From Granulosicoccus sp045110515 (GTDB lineage Bacteria; Pseudomonadota; Gammaproteobacteria; Granulosicoccales; Granulosicoccaceae), in contig JBGCGD010000051.1 of assembly GCA_045110515.1 (NCBI GenBank), positions 36,191 through 100,190 on the forward strand: a DNA stretch of 64,000 nucleotides, read 5' to 3'. Position 1 is the first letter of the stretch. Each line of letters starts with the position of its first letter. The notes under the pieces are model-generated. The model ran no database searches. It was given only the letters and a program-made list of their open reading frames with translations, and was not told where the DNA came from. The position numbers and the translations under genes are program-made. Of this stretch, positions 27,919 through 36,573 are shown piece after piece.

Positions 27919-29100
27919 TTACTGCGATTGAAGCTTGCGGATAGTTGCAATATAGATTTCTACCGCTGCAACCATTTCATCAAGTGGCACATACTCGTTT
28001 AGAGAATGACACTGAGCAAGCGCTCCAGGGCCACAAATGACCGCCGGCACGCCTAAATTAGGTGCATCGGTAGAGCCGGGAAACGGAACGAGTTCAGCGT
28101 CTTTTCCTAAGGTTTCCCTGACAGCAGCTTCCATGGATGTTACTAGGGGTGATGTCAAAGCGGTACTGAGCGGAGGAACATTCAGCGACGGTTCTGATAA
28201 GGCATAGGTAAAGTCAGGTATGTCGGCCGCAAGTGTATTTAATATGTGTGTTAACTCACCCATCACCGATTCGCAACTCTCGCCCGGAATGGTGCGCCGA
28301 TCTATTTCAATTTCACATGAGTCAGGAACTGAGCTGACGTTTAAACCACCTTTGATAGTACCGACACTGAACGTGGGGCTGCCACACATGGGATCTGCCG
28401 GGCGTATCGATAACTCGTGCGCATAGATCTGCAATGCTGATAGCAGCGCATTCATATGGTAAATCGCGTTGATACCCAGCTCCGGCATACTGGAGTGGAC
28501 TGACAATCCTGTTGTGCTTATCGTCAGGCACACTTGTCCCTTATGGGCAGGACTAATTTTAAGGCTGGATGGTTCTGCCACGATGGCATAGTCAACTGAG
28601 GGGCCGTGCCTGCCGAAGTAGGCAGAACCTATCATGGCGTGTTCTTCGTCAACAATGCCAGCAACGATAAGATCACCGGAAAGCGGCTGCGATGATTCCT
28701 TTAGCAGTCGCACAACTTCCAGATAGCAGGCTAGACCAGCCTTCATATCACAGGAGCCACGACCATAAACGCGCCCGTCTTTCACATGGCCATCAAACGG
28801 ATTTTCATAACCGACCACACCGACCGTATCCAGATGCCCGGCTAGCAAGATAGTAGGACCTTCCCCCGTGCCTTTAAGACGACCCCAGACGTTTCGACGG
28901 CCATCTTCAACCACATGACTCTCGACAGTCAGCCCGAGCTCAAGCAGCCTCGTCTCAAAATAGCAGGCCATATTCTCTTCGGCAGGCACTTCACGGTCCG
29001 CTTGACCAAACGTATTGACACTGGGAATGCCAACCATGGCGACGAGTTCGTCTGATAAACGGGAGATATCGGGTTTCATGAGGATACTTTGAACAAACAC
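27919..29100 (-). CDS. M20-family amidohydrolase/peptidase (ArgE/DapE-like)
   Basis: 393 residues from GTG 29100, or 386 if the ATG at 29079 is used; neither has a convincing Shine-Dalgarno. M20 metal ligands are recognisable: LLAGHLDTVG (His, Asp), YGRGSCDMKAGLAC (Asp), GIVDEEHAMIG (Glu-Glu) and a C-terminal His in AQCHSLNEYV. A dimerisation lid lies at about 185-295. The family removes N-acyl groups from amino acids or cleaves small peptides in the cytoplasm. It is the first gene of a five-gene minus-strand operon. Confidence 0.88.
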   Translation of the reverse strand: MFVQSILMKPDISRLSDELVAMVGIPSVNTFGQADREVPAEENMACYFETRLLELGLTVESHVVEDGRRNVWGRLKGTGEGPTILLAGHLDTVGVVGYENPFDGHVKDGRVYGRGSCDMKAGLACYLEVVRLLKESSQPLSGDLIVAGIVDEEHAMIGSAYFGRHGPSVDYAIVAEPSSLKISPAHKGQVCLTISTTGLSVHSSMPELGINAIYHMNALLSALQIYAHELSIRPADPMCGSPTFSVGTIKGGLNVSSVPDSCEIEIDRRTIPGESCESVMGELTHILNTLAADIPDFTYALSEPSLNVPPLSTALTSPLVTSMEAAVRETLGKDAELVPFPGSTDAPNLGVPAVICGPGALAQCHSLNEYVPLDEMVAAVEIYIATIRKLQSQ

Positions 29101-29321
29101 AATGACTCTAAGCTTACCCGTCTTTGTCCGGGGTTTGCGCTAACAGCGTCACCGCTGACGCATATAGCAAAATAGTTGGCTCGGAAAACCATCGGCTGTG
29201 CTAAGTTCTGTTCTCAACCCGCCAGCAAAGCGATGGAATCGCCATCCCTATTTCACCCTCAAGCCCGATTAGCTCTGTTCCGCCCGCACGGCAATCCAAT
29301 AGCCAGCGCGGAATACTGTTG

Positions 29322-30146
29322 ATGGTGTGCGCAATGTTTCTGTTTTCCGCTGGCGATACGCTGGCAAAATTTCTTACCGATTCATTCCATCCTGTACAAA
29401 TCATCTGGTTCAGACAACTGGGACTGTTTTCGGGGCTTATCCTCTTACTGTTCTTAAGGGGCCCCAGCATTCTAAGAACCCAACAGCCAAAGTTACAAAT
29501 TACACGCGGTGTACTGGTCGTTTGTTCAAGTTTACTGTTTGTGTATGCCGTTAAATATGTCGCTTTGGTCGATGCTGTTGCAGCAAGCTTTGTCGCACCG
29601 TTTTTTCTCACCATTGCGGGGGCGCTTATTCTAAAGGAGAAAGTGGGTGTTCGACGCTGGAGTGCGGTCGTTATCGGTTTTATTGGTGCGCTGATTGTTA
29701 TACGACCGGGTATGGGGATCATTCACCCCGCTGCCATGCTGGTTGTCGGTGCTGCTGCGTTTTACGCGACAAGGCAGGTCATCGGACGAGTTCTCGCAGA
29801 TACTGACAATACCGCCACAACTATCGCGTATACGGCTATTACATCCAGCCTTTTAATTTCACTGGCCTTACCGTTTTTCTGGGAACTTCCATCCACCGGG
29901 ACACAGTGGATATTTCTGTTCGCAATGGCAGCGACAGCAGCCGTTGCCGAAGTCATGGTCATCAAGGCCTTAGAATGTGCTGAAGCTGCCGTTGTCGCGC
30001 CGATACACTATACGTTGATCATTTGGGGAACCATATACGGCTACTTTGTGTTTCATCAACTGCCTGATTTTTGGACCCTGCTTGGCTCCGCCATTATCGT
30101 TGCCGCAGGGCTATACACTCTGCAACGTAGCCGGCAGTCAACGTAA
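29322..30146 (+). CDS. EamA/DMT-family membrane transporter
   Basis: About 275 residues with ten predicted membrane helices as two EamA repeats (GDTLAKFLTDSFHPVQIIWFRQ; second repeat from about residue 140). Drug/metabolite-superfamily members usually export amino acids or other metabolites; the substrate is unknown. ATG 29322 is preceded directly by TTG 29319. The reading frame is open upstream to TAA at 29202-29204, with family-like residues just before the Met, so a non-standard upstream start is possible. It is the only plus-strand gene among the minus-strand catabolic operons. Confidence 0.82.
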   Translation: MVCAMFLFSAGDTLAKFLTDSFHPVQIIWFRQLGLFSGLILLLFLRGPSILRTQQPKLQITRGVLVVCSSLLFVYAVKYVALVDAVAASFVAPFFLTIAGALILKEKVGVRRWSAVVIGFIGALIVIRPGMGIIHPAAMLVVGAAAFYATRQVIGRVLADTDNTATTIAYTAITSSLLISLALPFFWELPSTGTQWIFLFAMAATAAVAEVMVIKALECAEAAVVAPIHYTLIIWGTIYGYFVFHQLPDFWTLLGSAIIVAAGLYTLQRSRQST

Positions 30147-30176
30147 GCTGTTTTACTTAGTCATACCCTGGTTTGT

Positions 30177-31010
30177 TTAATAAAGTCGGCGCTGCTTCGC
30201 ACCGTTGTAGAGAATATCGGCGTAGTTTTTACTAGCAGCTTCCCGGTCCGCCATACTGAGCGGGTCCAGATCGTAGCGCGGGCGACGTAATTCAACCAGA
30301 TCATCATCCCGACGTTTCTCACCTCGGCAATGCATCCATTGATTCAGCCCGATAGTTTGCCTGACATCGTGCTGCATATAAGACTGCAGGGCAAAACCAA
30401 TTCGCCGTTGAGAGCTTTTATTCGGTTGGGAGCCGTGAACTGCTTCGCAATGGTGTACGGACATTTGTCCAGGTTTTAGAATGAGATGAACCGCTTGCGA
30501 TTCATCGACATTATTCACGCGTTGACCACGAGTGAGGATATTGTCTTCAGCAAAGGTATCTTCGTGATCAACAATATGGTTGTGATGACTACCCGGAATC
30601 ATGCTCATACATCCGGTTTCCAGATTACTCGGGCTTAGTGCTATCCAAGGTGTTAAGAAAGTGTTCTTGTTCATCCCCATGTAGGTCGCATCCTGGTGCC
30701 AACTTACATAGGATGAGGAACTCGGTTCTTTAATAAACAGTACGCTCGCCCATAAAGTAAAGTCTACACCCAGCAGGTCTTCAACAACATCGAGTACGAC
30801 GGGATGATGGGCGAGTTCATCTAGAAACACAAAGCTCAAATGCGCGTTGTTCCGGTTTTCAGCATGAATATGTTCTGGATGTTTGGCTTCCGCCTCTTCA
30901 AGCCGCGCTTTGTACTGTAGCGCCTCGTGCTCAGACATCACATCAATGGGAGATAAAAATCCAGTTTCCTGATATTCCTGTATTTGGCTTTGTGTCAGTA
31001 CTTTCGGCAT
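30177..31010 (-). CDS. Phytanoyl-CoA dioxygenase (PhyH) family oxygenase
   Basis: 277 residues. Iron ligands are His105-x-Asp107 in SWHQDATYMG and the distal His192 in AVHGSQPNKSS, with Arg202/203 for 2-oxoglutarate; MIPGSHHN is the family turn before the distal strand. PhyH proteins hydroxylate CoA esters or small metabolites. It is the last gene of the NicX-like operon, 17 bp after the ligase gene, and could act on the CoA product of that ligase; that is inference. Confidence 0.87.
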   Translation of the reverse strand: MPKVLTQSQIQEYQETGFLSPIDVMSEHEALQYKARLEEAEAKHPEHIHAENRNNAHLSFVFLDELAHHPVVLDVVEDLLGVDFTLWASVLFIKEPSSSSYVSWHQDATYMGMNKNTFLTPWIALSPSNLETGCMSMIPGSHHNHIVDHEDTFAEDNILTRGQRVNNVDESQAVHLILKPGQMSVHHCEAVHGSQPNKSSQRRIGFALQSYMQHDVRQTIGLNQWMHCRGEKRRDDDLVELRRPRYDLDPLSMADREAASKNYADILYNGAKQRRLY

Positions 31011-31027
31011 GGTATTTTTTTCTTATC

Positions 31028-32557
31028 TTACTGTTTACTTTCGTTGGCCAGTGTTGTCACTAGCTCCTTTACTCGTTGTACCTGTATTTTCCCTAAGGCA
31101 TTTCGGGGCAATTCGTCGACGAAATATAACTGCTTTGGCTGTTTAAATCGAGCGACTTTAGTGCACGCGTCTTTGATGTTTTTTTCGGTTGCATTACCAA
31201 TTATGACAGCGACAGGTACCTCACCCCATCGTTGATCAGCTTGCCCCACAACTGACACGGCTTCAATACCGGGTAGCTCACCAATGACGCGTTCTAATTC
31301 AGCCGGATAGATGTTCTCCCCTCCGGAAATAATCACATGCTTTACGCGATCATCAAACCAATAAAACCCATCGTTATCTTCGTGCGCGACATCACCGGTT
31401 TTAAACCACCCGTTATCAATGCTGGATTCGGTGGCTTCATTGTTGTTCCAATAGTACGACAAGATATTAAGGCCTTTGACTTGAATTTCGCCGGAGAAGC
31501 CGGTCTCCACAACCTGATCGTTTTCATCAACCAGCCGTATGTCGCAGAGCAACCCGGCTTTACCTATGGAACCCACCTTATCGGTATGTTCAATTTTCTG
31601 ATAAATGGCCGCCGGTGAGGTTTCGGTAGCGCCGTATATTTGAATTAATGCAATGTCTCTTTCGCGTACCTTATTGATAAGCGATACGGGGACATCGGTT
31701 GACCCAATACTGACAGCGCGCAAATTGGAATAGGAACCTTTTTTCCATTCCTCGGTAGCGACAATAGCCTGCAGTACAGTGGGCACAGAATTAATTAAAG
31801 TAATATTTTGCTCTTCCATGACTCGTGCGGCCATCGCCGGATCGAAACGCGTGTGTAAGAACAGCGTTCCGCCGTAAAGCAAAGTTGGAAGCGGTTGAAT
31901 ATTGAGGCCGCCTACATGAAACAGAGGCAATACATTGAGCACACGATCATGACTGGTCAAGTCGAGCATATGCTGAGACATCTCGGCACCGCACAAAATA
32001 GCCTGTTGATTTAGCACCGCGCCTTTTGGTCTTCCTGTCGTCCCCGAGGTATATACAATTAGAAAATCCCGGCTCAGCTCATTGTCTTCTTCAGCTACTG
32101 AAATGTTCCCCTTTTTACCGACATCGCGGTTAACACCCGCGCTCTCTATAAGCGGTTCACCTATAGCCTGAATAATAAAACTACTACCGTTTTGAGTTAA
32201 CGCGTTGGCTTTGAGCTTAGCGGCGGTATCCGCAAAGTCTGCGTCATGCATGAGTAGTGAGGGACTACAGTCTTTAATGACGTAGTCCAATTCATCAACT
32301 GACAAACGCCAATTCAACGGTACTAAAACAATGCCTGCACGAGATGCGGCGAAAACGAATGCAAATATATCCGGGTGATTAAGCGCGAGAAAAGCGACTC
32401 TATCGCCCGCTTGAATATTCGCACTATCAAAATAGGCTATGCACTCATCGACTCTTTGGAGAAGCTGTAGGTAGCTAACAACCCGCCCTTCAAAATCTAT
32501 CGCTGTTTTTTCCGGTTGAAATTGTGCGTGTCCTTTCAGGCGCCGGTACAAGCTCAT
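31028..32557 (-). CDS. AMP-dependent acyl-CoA synthetase/ligase
   Basis: 509 residues of the ANL superfamily: P-loop YTSGTTGRPKG, the motif QIYGATETSPA, the hinge region WFKTGDVAHEDNDGFYWFDDRVKHVI, and the C-terminal catalytic Lys in RNALGKIQVQR. It activates a carboxylic acid to its CoA thioester. The start ATG overlaps the stop of the acyl-CoA dehydrogenase gene (ATGA), so the two are translationally coupled. Substrate unknown; the operon suggests a ring-derived acid. Confidence 0.92.
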   Translation of the reverse strand: MSLYRRLKGHAQFQPEKTAIDFEGRVVSYLQLLQRVDECIAYFDSANIQAGDRVAFLALNHPDIFAFVFAASRAGIVLVPLNWRLSVDELDYVIKDCSPSLLMHDADFADTAAKLKANALTQNGSSFIIQAIGEPLIESAGVNRDVGKKGNISVAEEDNELSRDFLIVYTSGTTGRPKGAVLNQQAILCGAEMSQHMLDLTSHDRVLNVLPLFHVGGLNIQPLPTLLYGGTLFLHTRFDPAMAARVMEEQNITLINSVPTVLQAIVATEEWKKGSYSNLRAVSIGSTDVPVSLINKVRERDIALIQIYGATETSPAAIYQKIEHTDKVGSIGKAGLLCDIRLVDENDQVVETGFSGEIQVKGLNILSYYWNNNEATESSIDNGWFKTGDVAHEDNDGFYWFDDRVKHVIISGGENIYPAELERVIGELPGIEAVSVVGQADQRWGEVPVAVIIGNATEKNIKDACTKVARFKQPKQLYFVDELPRNALGKIQVQRVKELVTTLANESKQ

Positions 32558-33816
32558 TCTTCGTCACTCTCACCCGCTTCGTAAAGGGCCGCCTTACCGA
32601 TCATATCCATACACAGCTCAGCGGTCCACGGCAGCATCAGCGCACCGCAGCGACTGTCTCTGTACAACCTTTCTAGATGCAGTGAACGCAACATGGCCTG
32701 CCCGCCACAAGTTCGAATGGCCAATTGCGCAATTTCATTCGCATTCTCCATAACCGTATATTGCGCAGACCAGGCTCGAATCAGCGATTCTTTATCCGGG
32801 CCGGGTTTAGCTTCGCTGATACTTTGGAACCACAGCGATTTAGTTTGCTCAAGCATGATTCGCATTTGAGCAACTGCAAGCTGTTTGGTGGGATACATAC
32901 GCCGCTTAATAGGCGGAGTACCGGGTAATTCGCCGCGCAAATAGCTCACAGTGAAATCATAGGCAGCTTGTGCAATCCCCATGTATGCAGGCGTTAAGGT
33001 CATAAACATATGGGGCCATTGGCTTGCTGCACTGAAATACACTCCACGAGGCATCAGCAAGGCCTCTTCACTCACAAACACATCTTTGAATATCAGCGTC
33101 CGAGACACCGTACCCCTCATACCCAAAGGATCCCAATCACCTTCTACGCTGACACCCGGTGCATCTGCAGGTATTGCAACGTACATGGTATTACTGCGTG
33201 ATGGTCGTGAATCCGGAGTTTCCAGTTCGGTACAGAGTGCTCCGTAGTAATTCGCGTGACCCGATAAAGATGCAAATATTTTTTTACCGTTAACCAGCCA
33301 GCCACCCTCTTGACGCAGAGCCGTAGTTCCAAAGGCCTTTTTACCAGCAGCCGCTGCTCCACCTTCGGAAAACGGCTGTGCATAAATCGCCCCATCATCA
33401 ATGATTCGTTTGTAATGTAGACGACGACCAGCTTGTAGTTTTTCTCGGACATCAGGCTCTATGGATAAGCCATCAGCCAGCGGCCCCGTCCAAAGACAAG
33501 AGCTTACGTGCATATTGAAGGTTAACGCCGTTGCCCCACAATAACGACCAATTTCAGACGCGGTCAGCATGTAGGTTTTCAGGTCTGCACCATGACCGCC
33601 TTGATCTGATGGGATGCATATTCCCAGTAACCCGGCATTGTGCAAGTCGGTAAAGTTTTCTGTTGGGAATGTTGCGGCGCGATCATACCCCTCTGCGCGG
33701 GGAGCAAAGTTTGCCTTTCCCAGTTGACGCGCCTGCTCTCCCAATGCAATTTGTTGGTCGGTTAACCCCCACTGCTCAGCATCAAAAATGGGTTGATCTG
33801 TCTGTATATCAGTCAT
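32554..33816 (-). CDS. Acyl-CoA dehydrogenase family flavoprotein
   Basis: About 420 residues with the ACAD arrangement: N-terminal helical domain, middle beta domain (QPFSEGGAAAAG, GWLVNGKKIFASLSGHANYY, DPLGMRGTVSRT) and C-terminal helices (IRTCGGQAML, LERLYRDSR). It oxidises an acyl-CoA or, in the related group-D monooxygenases, supplies reduced flavin chemistry. The start is placed at the ATG at 33816, which overlaps the end of the upstream hydrolase gene (ATGACTGA). The frame is open to 33876 but that would give a spurious extension inside the hydrolase gene. Confidence 0.9.
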   Translation of the reverse strand: MTDIQTDQPIFDAEQWGLTDQQIALGEQARQLGKANFAPRAEGYDRAATFPTENFTDLHNAGLLGICIPSDQGGHGADLKTYMLTASEIGRYCGATALTFNMHVSSCLWTGPLADGLSIEPDVREKLQAGRRLHYKRIIDDGAIYAQPFSEGGAAAAGKKAFGTTALRQEGGWLVNGKKIFASLSGHANYYGALCTELETPDSRPSRSNTMYVAIPADAPGVSVEGDWDPLGMRGTVSRTLIFKDVFVSEEALLMPRGVYFSAASQWPHMFMTLTPAYMGIAQAAYDFTVSYLRGELPGTPPIKRRMYPTKQLAVAQMRIMLEQTKSLWFQSISEAKPGPDKESLIRAWSAQYTVMENANEIAQLAIRTCGGQAMLRSLHLERLYRDSRCGALMLPWTAELCMDMIGKAALYEAGESDEE

Positions 33817-34633
33817 GGCTAATTTGCTTATTGATAAAATGACGAATGATGTCATTACAAGCGTCGGGCAGTTCAAGGTTAACCAAATGACCGGCCCCGT
33901 CTAACTCGTGATACTCACTATGCGAGAGTTTTTCCGCCATTTTTTTCATGGTCACCGCGGGTGCATTGCTATCTTCACTACCCGAAATTACGCAAACGGG
34001 TTGCTTAATGTTAGCTAAGCTTTCCCGCCGATTAAACGTGACAAGGCATTTTAAGATCTCTCTATAGGTCTCAACTGGCACCGCTGCCATTGAACGAACT
34101 GCATGATCGATAGATTCATCGGAGACCTTTGAACCGGTTATCAATGGCACAGTCTCTTCAGCCAGAGTTTGCATACTTTTGCCTTCATCCAACGGCTTTA
34201 GACGGGCTTTAAGAAACGCATCTTTAAAACTGTCATCACGACCGCCAAAAGCTGGCGTTGTAGCAATAAGCACCAAAGACTTAACGAGCTCAGGGTATCG
34301 ATGGACACATTCCTGGGCAATCATGCCTCCAATGGATTGCCCAACCAGATGAACGGGCCCTGCGTTCAGTGTTTCAAGCCATTCCTTTAAAGTTATTGCA
34401 AGCAACTCAAAGGTCACAGGCGTTATTGCATCCGAGTTTTGATAACCCGGCATGTTCCAGGAGATGACACGAAATTCATCGCTCAAAGAAATTGATTGCG
34501 GAAGAAAACTTTTATCATCGCCGCCGATACCATGAAGACAGACGAGCGTCTCGGTCTCAGACGCTGAATTTACAGACCGGTATTCGGAAAAGCTGATGCC
34601 CGCCAGTTTATTCAACTTACCTTCATCACTCAT
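33809..34633 (-). CDS. Alpha/beta-fold hydrolase (possible NicD-like deformylase)
   Basis: 274 residues with the alpha/beta-hydrolase signatures LVCLHGIGGDD (oxyanion region), nucleophile elbow GQSIGGMIAQE (Ser), VISGSEDSNAPA (Asp region) and GAGHLVNLE (His). The gene begins inside the stop of the NicX-like gene (ATGA overlap). In the nicotinate pathway the ring-cleavage product of NicX is deformylated by NicD, an alpha/beta hydrolase, so this coupling suggests hydrolysis of a ring-cleavage product. The identity with NicD itself is inference from position. Confidence 0.82.
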   Translation of the reverse strand: MSDEGKLNKLAGISFSEYRSVNSASETETLVCLHGIGGDDKSFLPQSISLSDEFRVISWNMPGYQNSDAITPVTFELLAITLKEWLETLNAGPVHLVGQSIGGMIAQECVHRYPELVKSLVLIATTPAFGGRDDSFKDAFLKARLKPLDEGKSMQTLAEETVPLITGSKVSDESIDHAVRSMAAVPVETYREILKCLVTFNRRESLANIKQPVCVISGSEDSNAPAVTMKKMAEKLSHSEYHELDGAGHLVNLELPDACNDIIRHFINKQISHD

Positions 34634-35670
34634 GCAACGGGAACTCCCGCATCAACGACTACTTTGTCATCTAATGAAATGGTGCAGTTCATGACCGGTA
34701 AATCGAAATGCCCGCGAGTAAATCTGCCTGCAAATTCATTTGCGCCGGTAGAGTAAAGAAAGTTACCAGCAACAGCTCTTAACTCCGTACCGTTTGTGTC
34801 TTCACGATCATAGAACGTCATTGCCTCATATCGTGCGGCAGGGTTTAACCCCCACCCAACATGACTGGTGGCATACGCAGCCTTTTCGTTAAAGGCGGCT
34901 AAATAGTTTTTCATCAGGGCACAGTCAGCACCTTGTCCTTCTATTTTCACGACATAGTCGTTCTCAAGCGTTAGTGTCACGGAGGATTCTATATACCGCT
35001 TAAACGTCAAATTGAGATCGCCAGCTGCCAACACAAGTTGCCCGTTAACTGAATTTGCTTTGGGAAAACTAACGACTAAGCCACCCGGCCAGTGTGCCAG
35101 CGTTCCGGGCTTGTCTGTCCAACCCCAAACACCCACCGTTTGAGCCCCAGCCATTGAGACCTCTAGATCGGTACCGGCTGCTGACTTTACACTCATACGC
35201 TGGGCATCTTTTAGATGCCGTACCGAGTCTCTGACAATGTCTTTCATGGAAGACTGCGGCACCAGACGACTCAGGCTTTCGGGATGTTCGTTTGATATGT
35301 TGAGTATGCGAGTGCCTGAGCGCAATATCTGAGCCGTCTCACTGGCGTGCATCAATCCTTCAATAGTCAGATCGATGACAACATCGGCACGACACAACGC
35401 ATCCACCGCTCCGGCTTGTCCAGTCAACGCAAGGGATGCGCCGGTAGAGTGCACCAAGGGTCCATTGATATGATTGGGTGTCGGAAGAACCAGGCGATAA
35501 AACGAACGATTCAGTTGCCCGAGTGCAAGCTCTGCTAGCTGTACAAGCACCGGACGGCTCTGTTGCTCGCACAACACGATGACAGTCTCGGTATCGGCAA
35601 TGGCACATCTATCCAATACCTGGACAAACGCCGAAAGCCATGATGCTTCTAGGGGCTGTGCTTGGATCAA
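34630..35670 (-). CDS. NicX-like ring-cleaving dioxygenase (2,5-dihydroxypyridine 5,6-dioxygenase family)
   Basis: 346 residues, collinear with Pseudomonas NicX, which opens 2,5-dihydroxypyridine with Fe(II) and O2. The C-terminal metal site is preserved: His270 (ATSHVGWGLNP), Ser307 (GNFLYSTG), His321 and Asp323 (TRGHFDLP), matching in type and spacing the ligands described for NicX. The mid-region AGTDLEVSMAGAQTVGVWGW and DKPGTLAHWPGG also fits. The family is related to M29 aminopeptidase-like folds, so a peptidase reading is the alternative. It is the first gene of a five-gene overlapping operon with hydrolase, ACAD, ligase and PhyH. NicC-, NicE- and NicF-like genes are absent. Confidence 0.82.
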   Translation of the reverse strand: MIQAQPLEASWLSAFVQVLDRCAIADTETVIVLCEQQSRPVLVQLAELALGQLNRSFYRLVLPTPNHINGPLVHSTGASLALTGQAGAVDALCRADVVIDLTIEGLMHASETAQILRSGTRILNISNEHPESLSRLVPQSSMKDIVRDSVRHLKDAQRMSVKSAAGTDLEVSMAGAQTVGVWGWTDKPGTLAHWPGGLVVSFPKANSVNGQLVLAAGDLNLTFKRYIESSVTLTLENDYVVKIEGQGADCALMKNYLAAFNEKAAYATSHVGWGLNPAARYEAMTFYDREDTNGTELRAVAGNFLYSTGANEFAGRFTRGHFDLPVMNCTISLDDKVVVDAGVPVA

Positions 35671-35771
35671 TGTGGGCTCCGCCGGAAAAATGCACTTATC
35701 GCAGTTTAGCTAACTCAAACTTCGAATTAAACACGCTGCGTCATAAAGTCCAAAACTTGTCGGTTTGGGGT

Positions 35772-35788
35772 ACGACTTAAAAAGTCGT
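35772..35788. terminator. Small hairpin between SDR gene and NicX-like operon
   Basis: ACGACTT-AAA-AAGTCGT, a perfect seven-pair stem in the 137-bp gap downstream of the SDR stop (minus-strand sense). No run of T follows, so termination is uncertain; it may separate the sulfatase-SDR pair from the NicX operon. Confidence 0.4.
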
Positions 35789-35807
35789 CAGGCGGGCATA
35801 CTAGTGG

Positions 35808-36572
35808 TTAAAGGCCCAGATTTTCCGTCTGTACAACAGCTGTCATACCGCCATCAATTGTAATGTCTACCCCTTTTAGCCATCGGCTTTCCGATGAGCT
35901 CAAAAACACGATGACATCGGCAATTTCGTCTGCCGTACCGGGGCGACCAACACGCTCCACGTTCTTTACCATTCTGTCGCCGAATGCCGATGCGAAGTCA
36001 TTTAATATTCCGGTGCTAACAGCGGCCGGGCTAACCGTATTCATCCGTAAATCCAACTCAAGCAGGCGTTCAGTTTGTGCCATGCTCCAAACTATTAGCG
36101 CCTCTTTCGATAAGTTATAAGCGCGAACAGGATCAATACCTTCTTTGGCAATAAAGTCGCGCAAAGCGTCATGATTGGACACCTGCATTAAAGCTTTCAC
36201 CTGATCGATATTTTCCCGCCAAGCCATACCTGCGCGGGAGGCCGTGTTCACGATGGCAGCACCCTTGTTCAGCCTGGGTAACAGCGCTGTCGTACAACGC
36301 ACAAGACCCATAAAATTCACCGCAAGGATTTTCTCCTCCAATCCGTCTCGGGGAGGTAGACCCGCATTGGATACGAGACAGTCAAACGTGCCGCCAAGCT
36401 GCCCAACGGCTTCATCAATTGAGGAAGGTTCTGACAAATCGACGGGTAGCCACTGATCCACATTGGCGGGGTTAGCAATATCGAGTGCGACGACCTCAAA
36501 ATCTTTCGCCTTCCACTTTTCAACAACAGCCGCACCGATGCCTGTTGCTGCACCTACTATCAGAGCTCTCAT
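35808..36572 (-). CDS. Short-chain dehydrogenase/reductase
   Basis: 254 residues: cofactor loop GAATGIGAAV (residues 7-16) in the classical TGxxxGxG position, NAGLPPR, the catalytic Ser in NTASRAG, and YNLSK with Tyr and Lys. The C-terminus SSSESRWLKGVDITIDGG is standard. The insert between about 120 and 150 is longer than usual and resembles the coniferyl-alcohol-dehydrogenase/3-alpha-hydroxysteroid-dehydrogenase subgroup. The gene starts immediately after the sulfatase stop (36574), so the two are co-translated. Substrate unknown. Confidence 0.88.
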   Translation of the reverse strand: MRALIVGAATGIGAAVVEKWKAKDFEVVALDIANPANVDQWLPVDLSEPSSIDEAVGQLGGTFDCLVSNAGLPPRDGLEEKILAVNFMGLVRCTTALLPRLNKGAAIVNTASRAGMAWRENIDQVKALMQVSNHDALRDFIAKEGIDPVRAYNLSKEALIVWSMAQTERLLELDLRMNTVSPAAVSTGILNDFASAFGDRMVKNVERVGRPGTADEIADVIVFLSSSESRWLKGVDITIDGGMTAVVQTENLGL

Positions 36573-36573
36573 A

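Noticed and set aside
32554..33876. Acyl-CoA dehydrogenase start at 33876
   Set aside because: The extra 20 residues lie in the hydrolase coding end and do not fit the family; ATG 33816 overlaps the hydrolase stop as in the other junctions of this operon.
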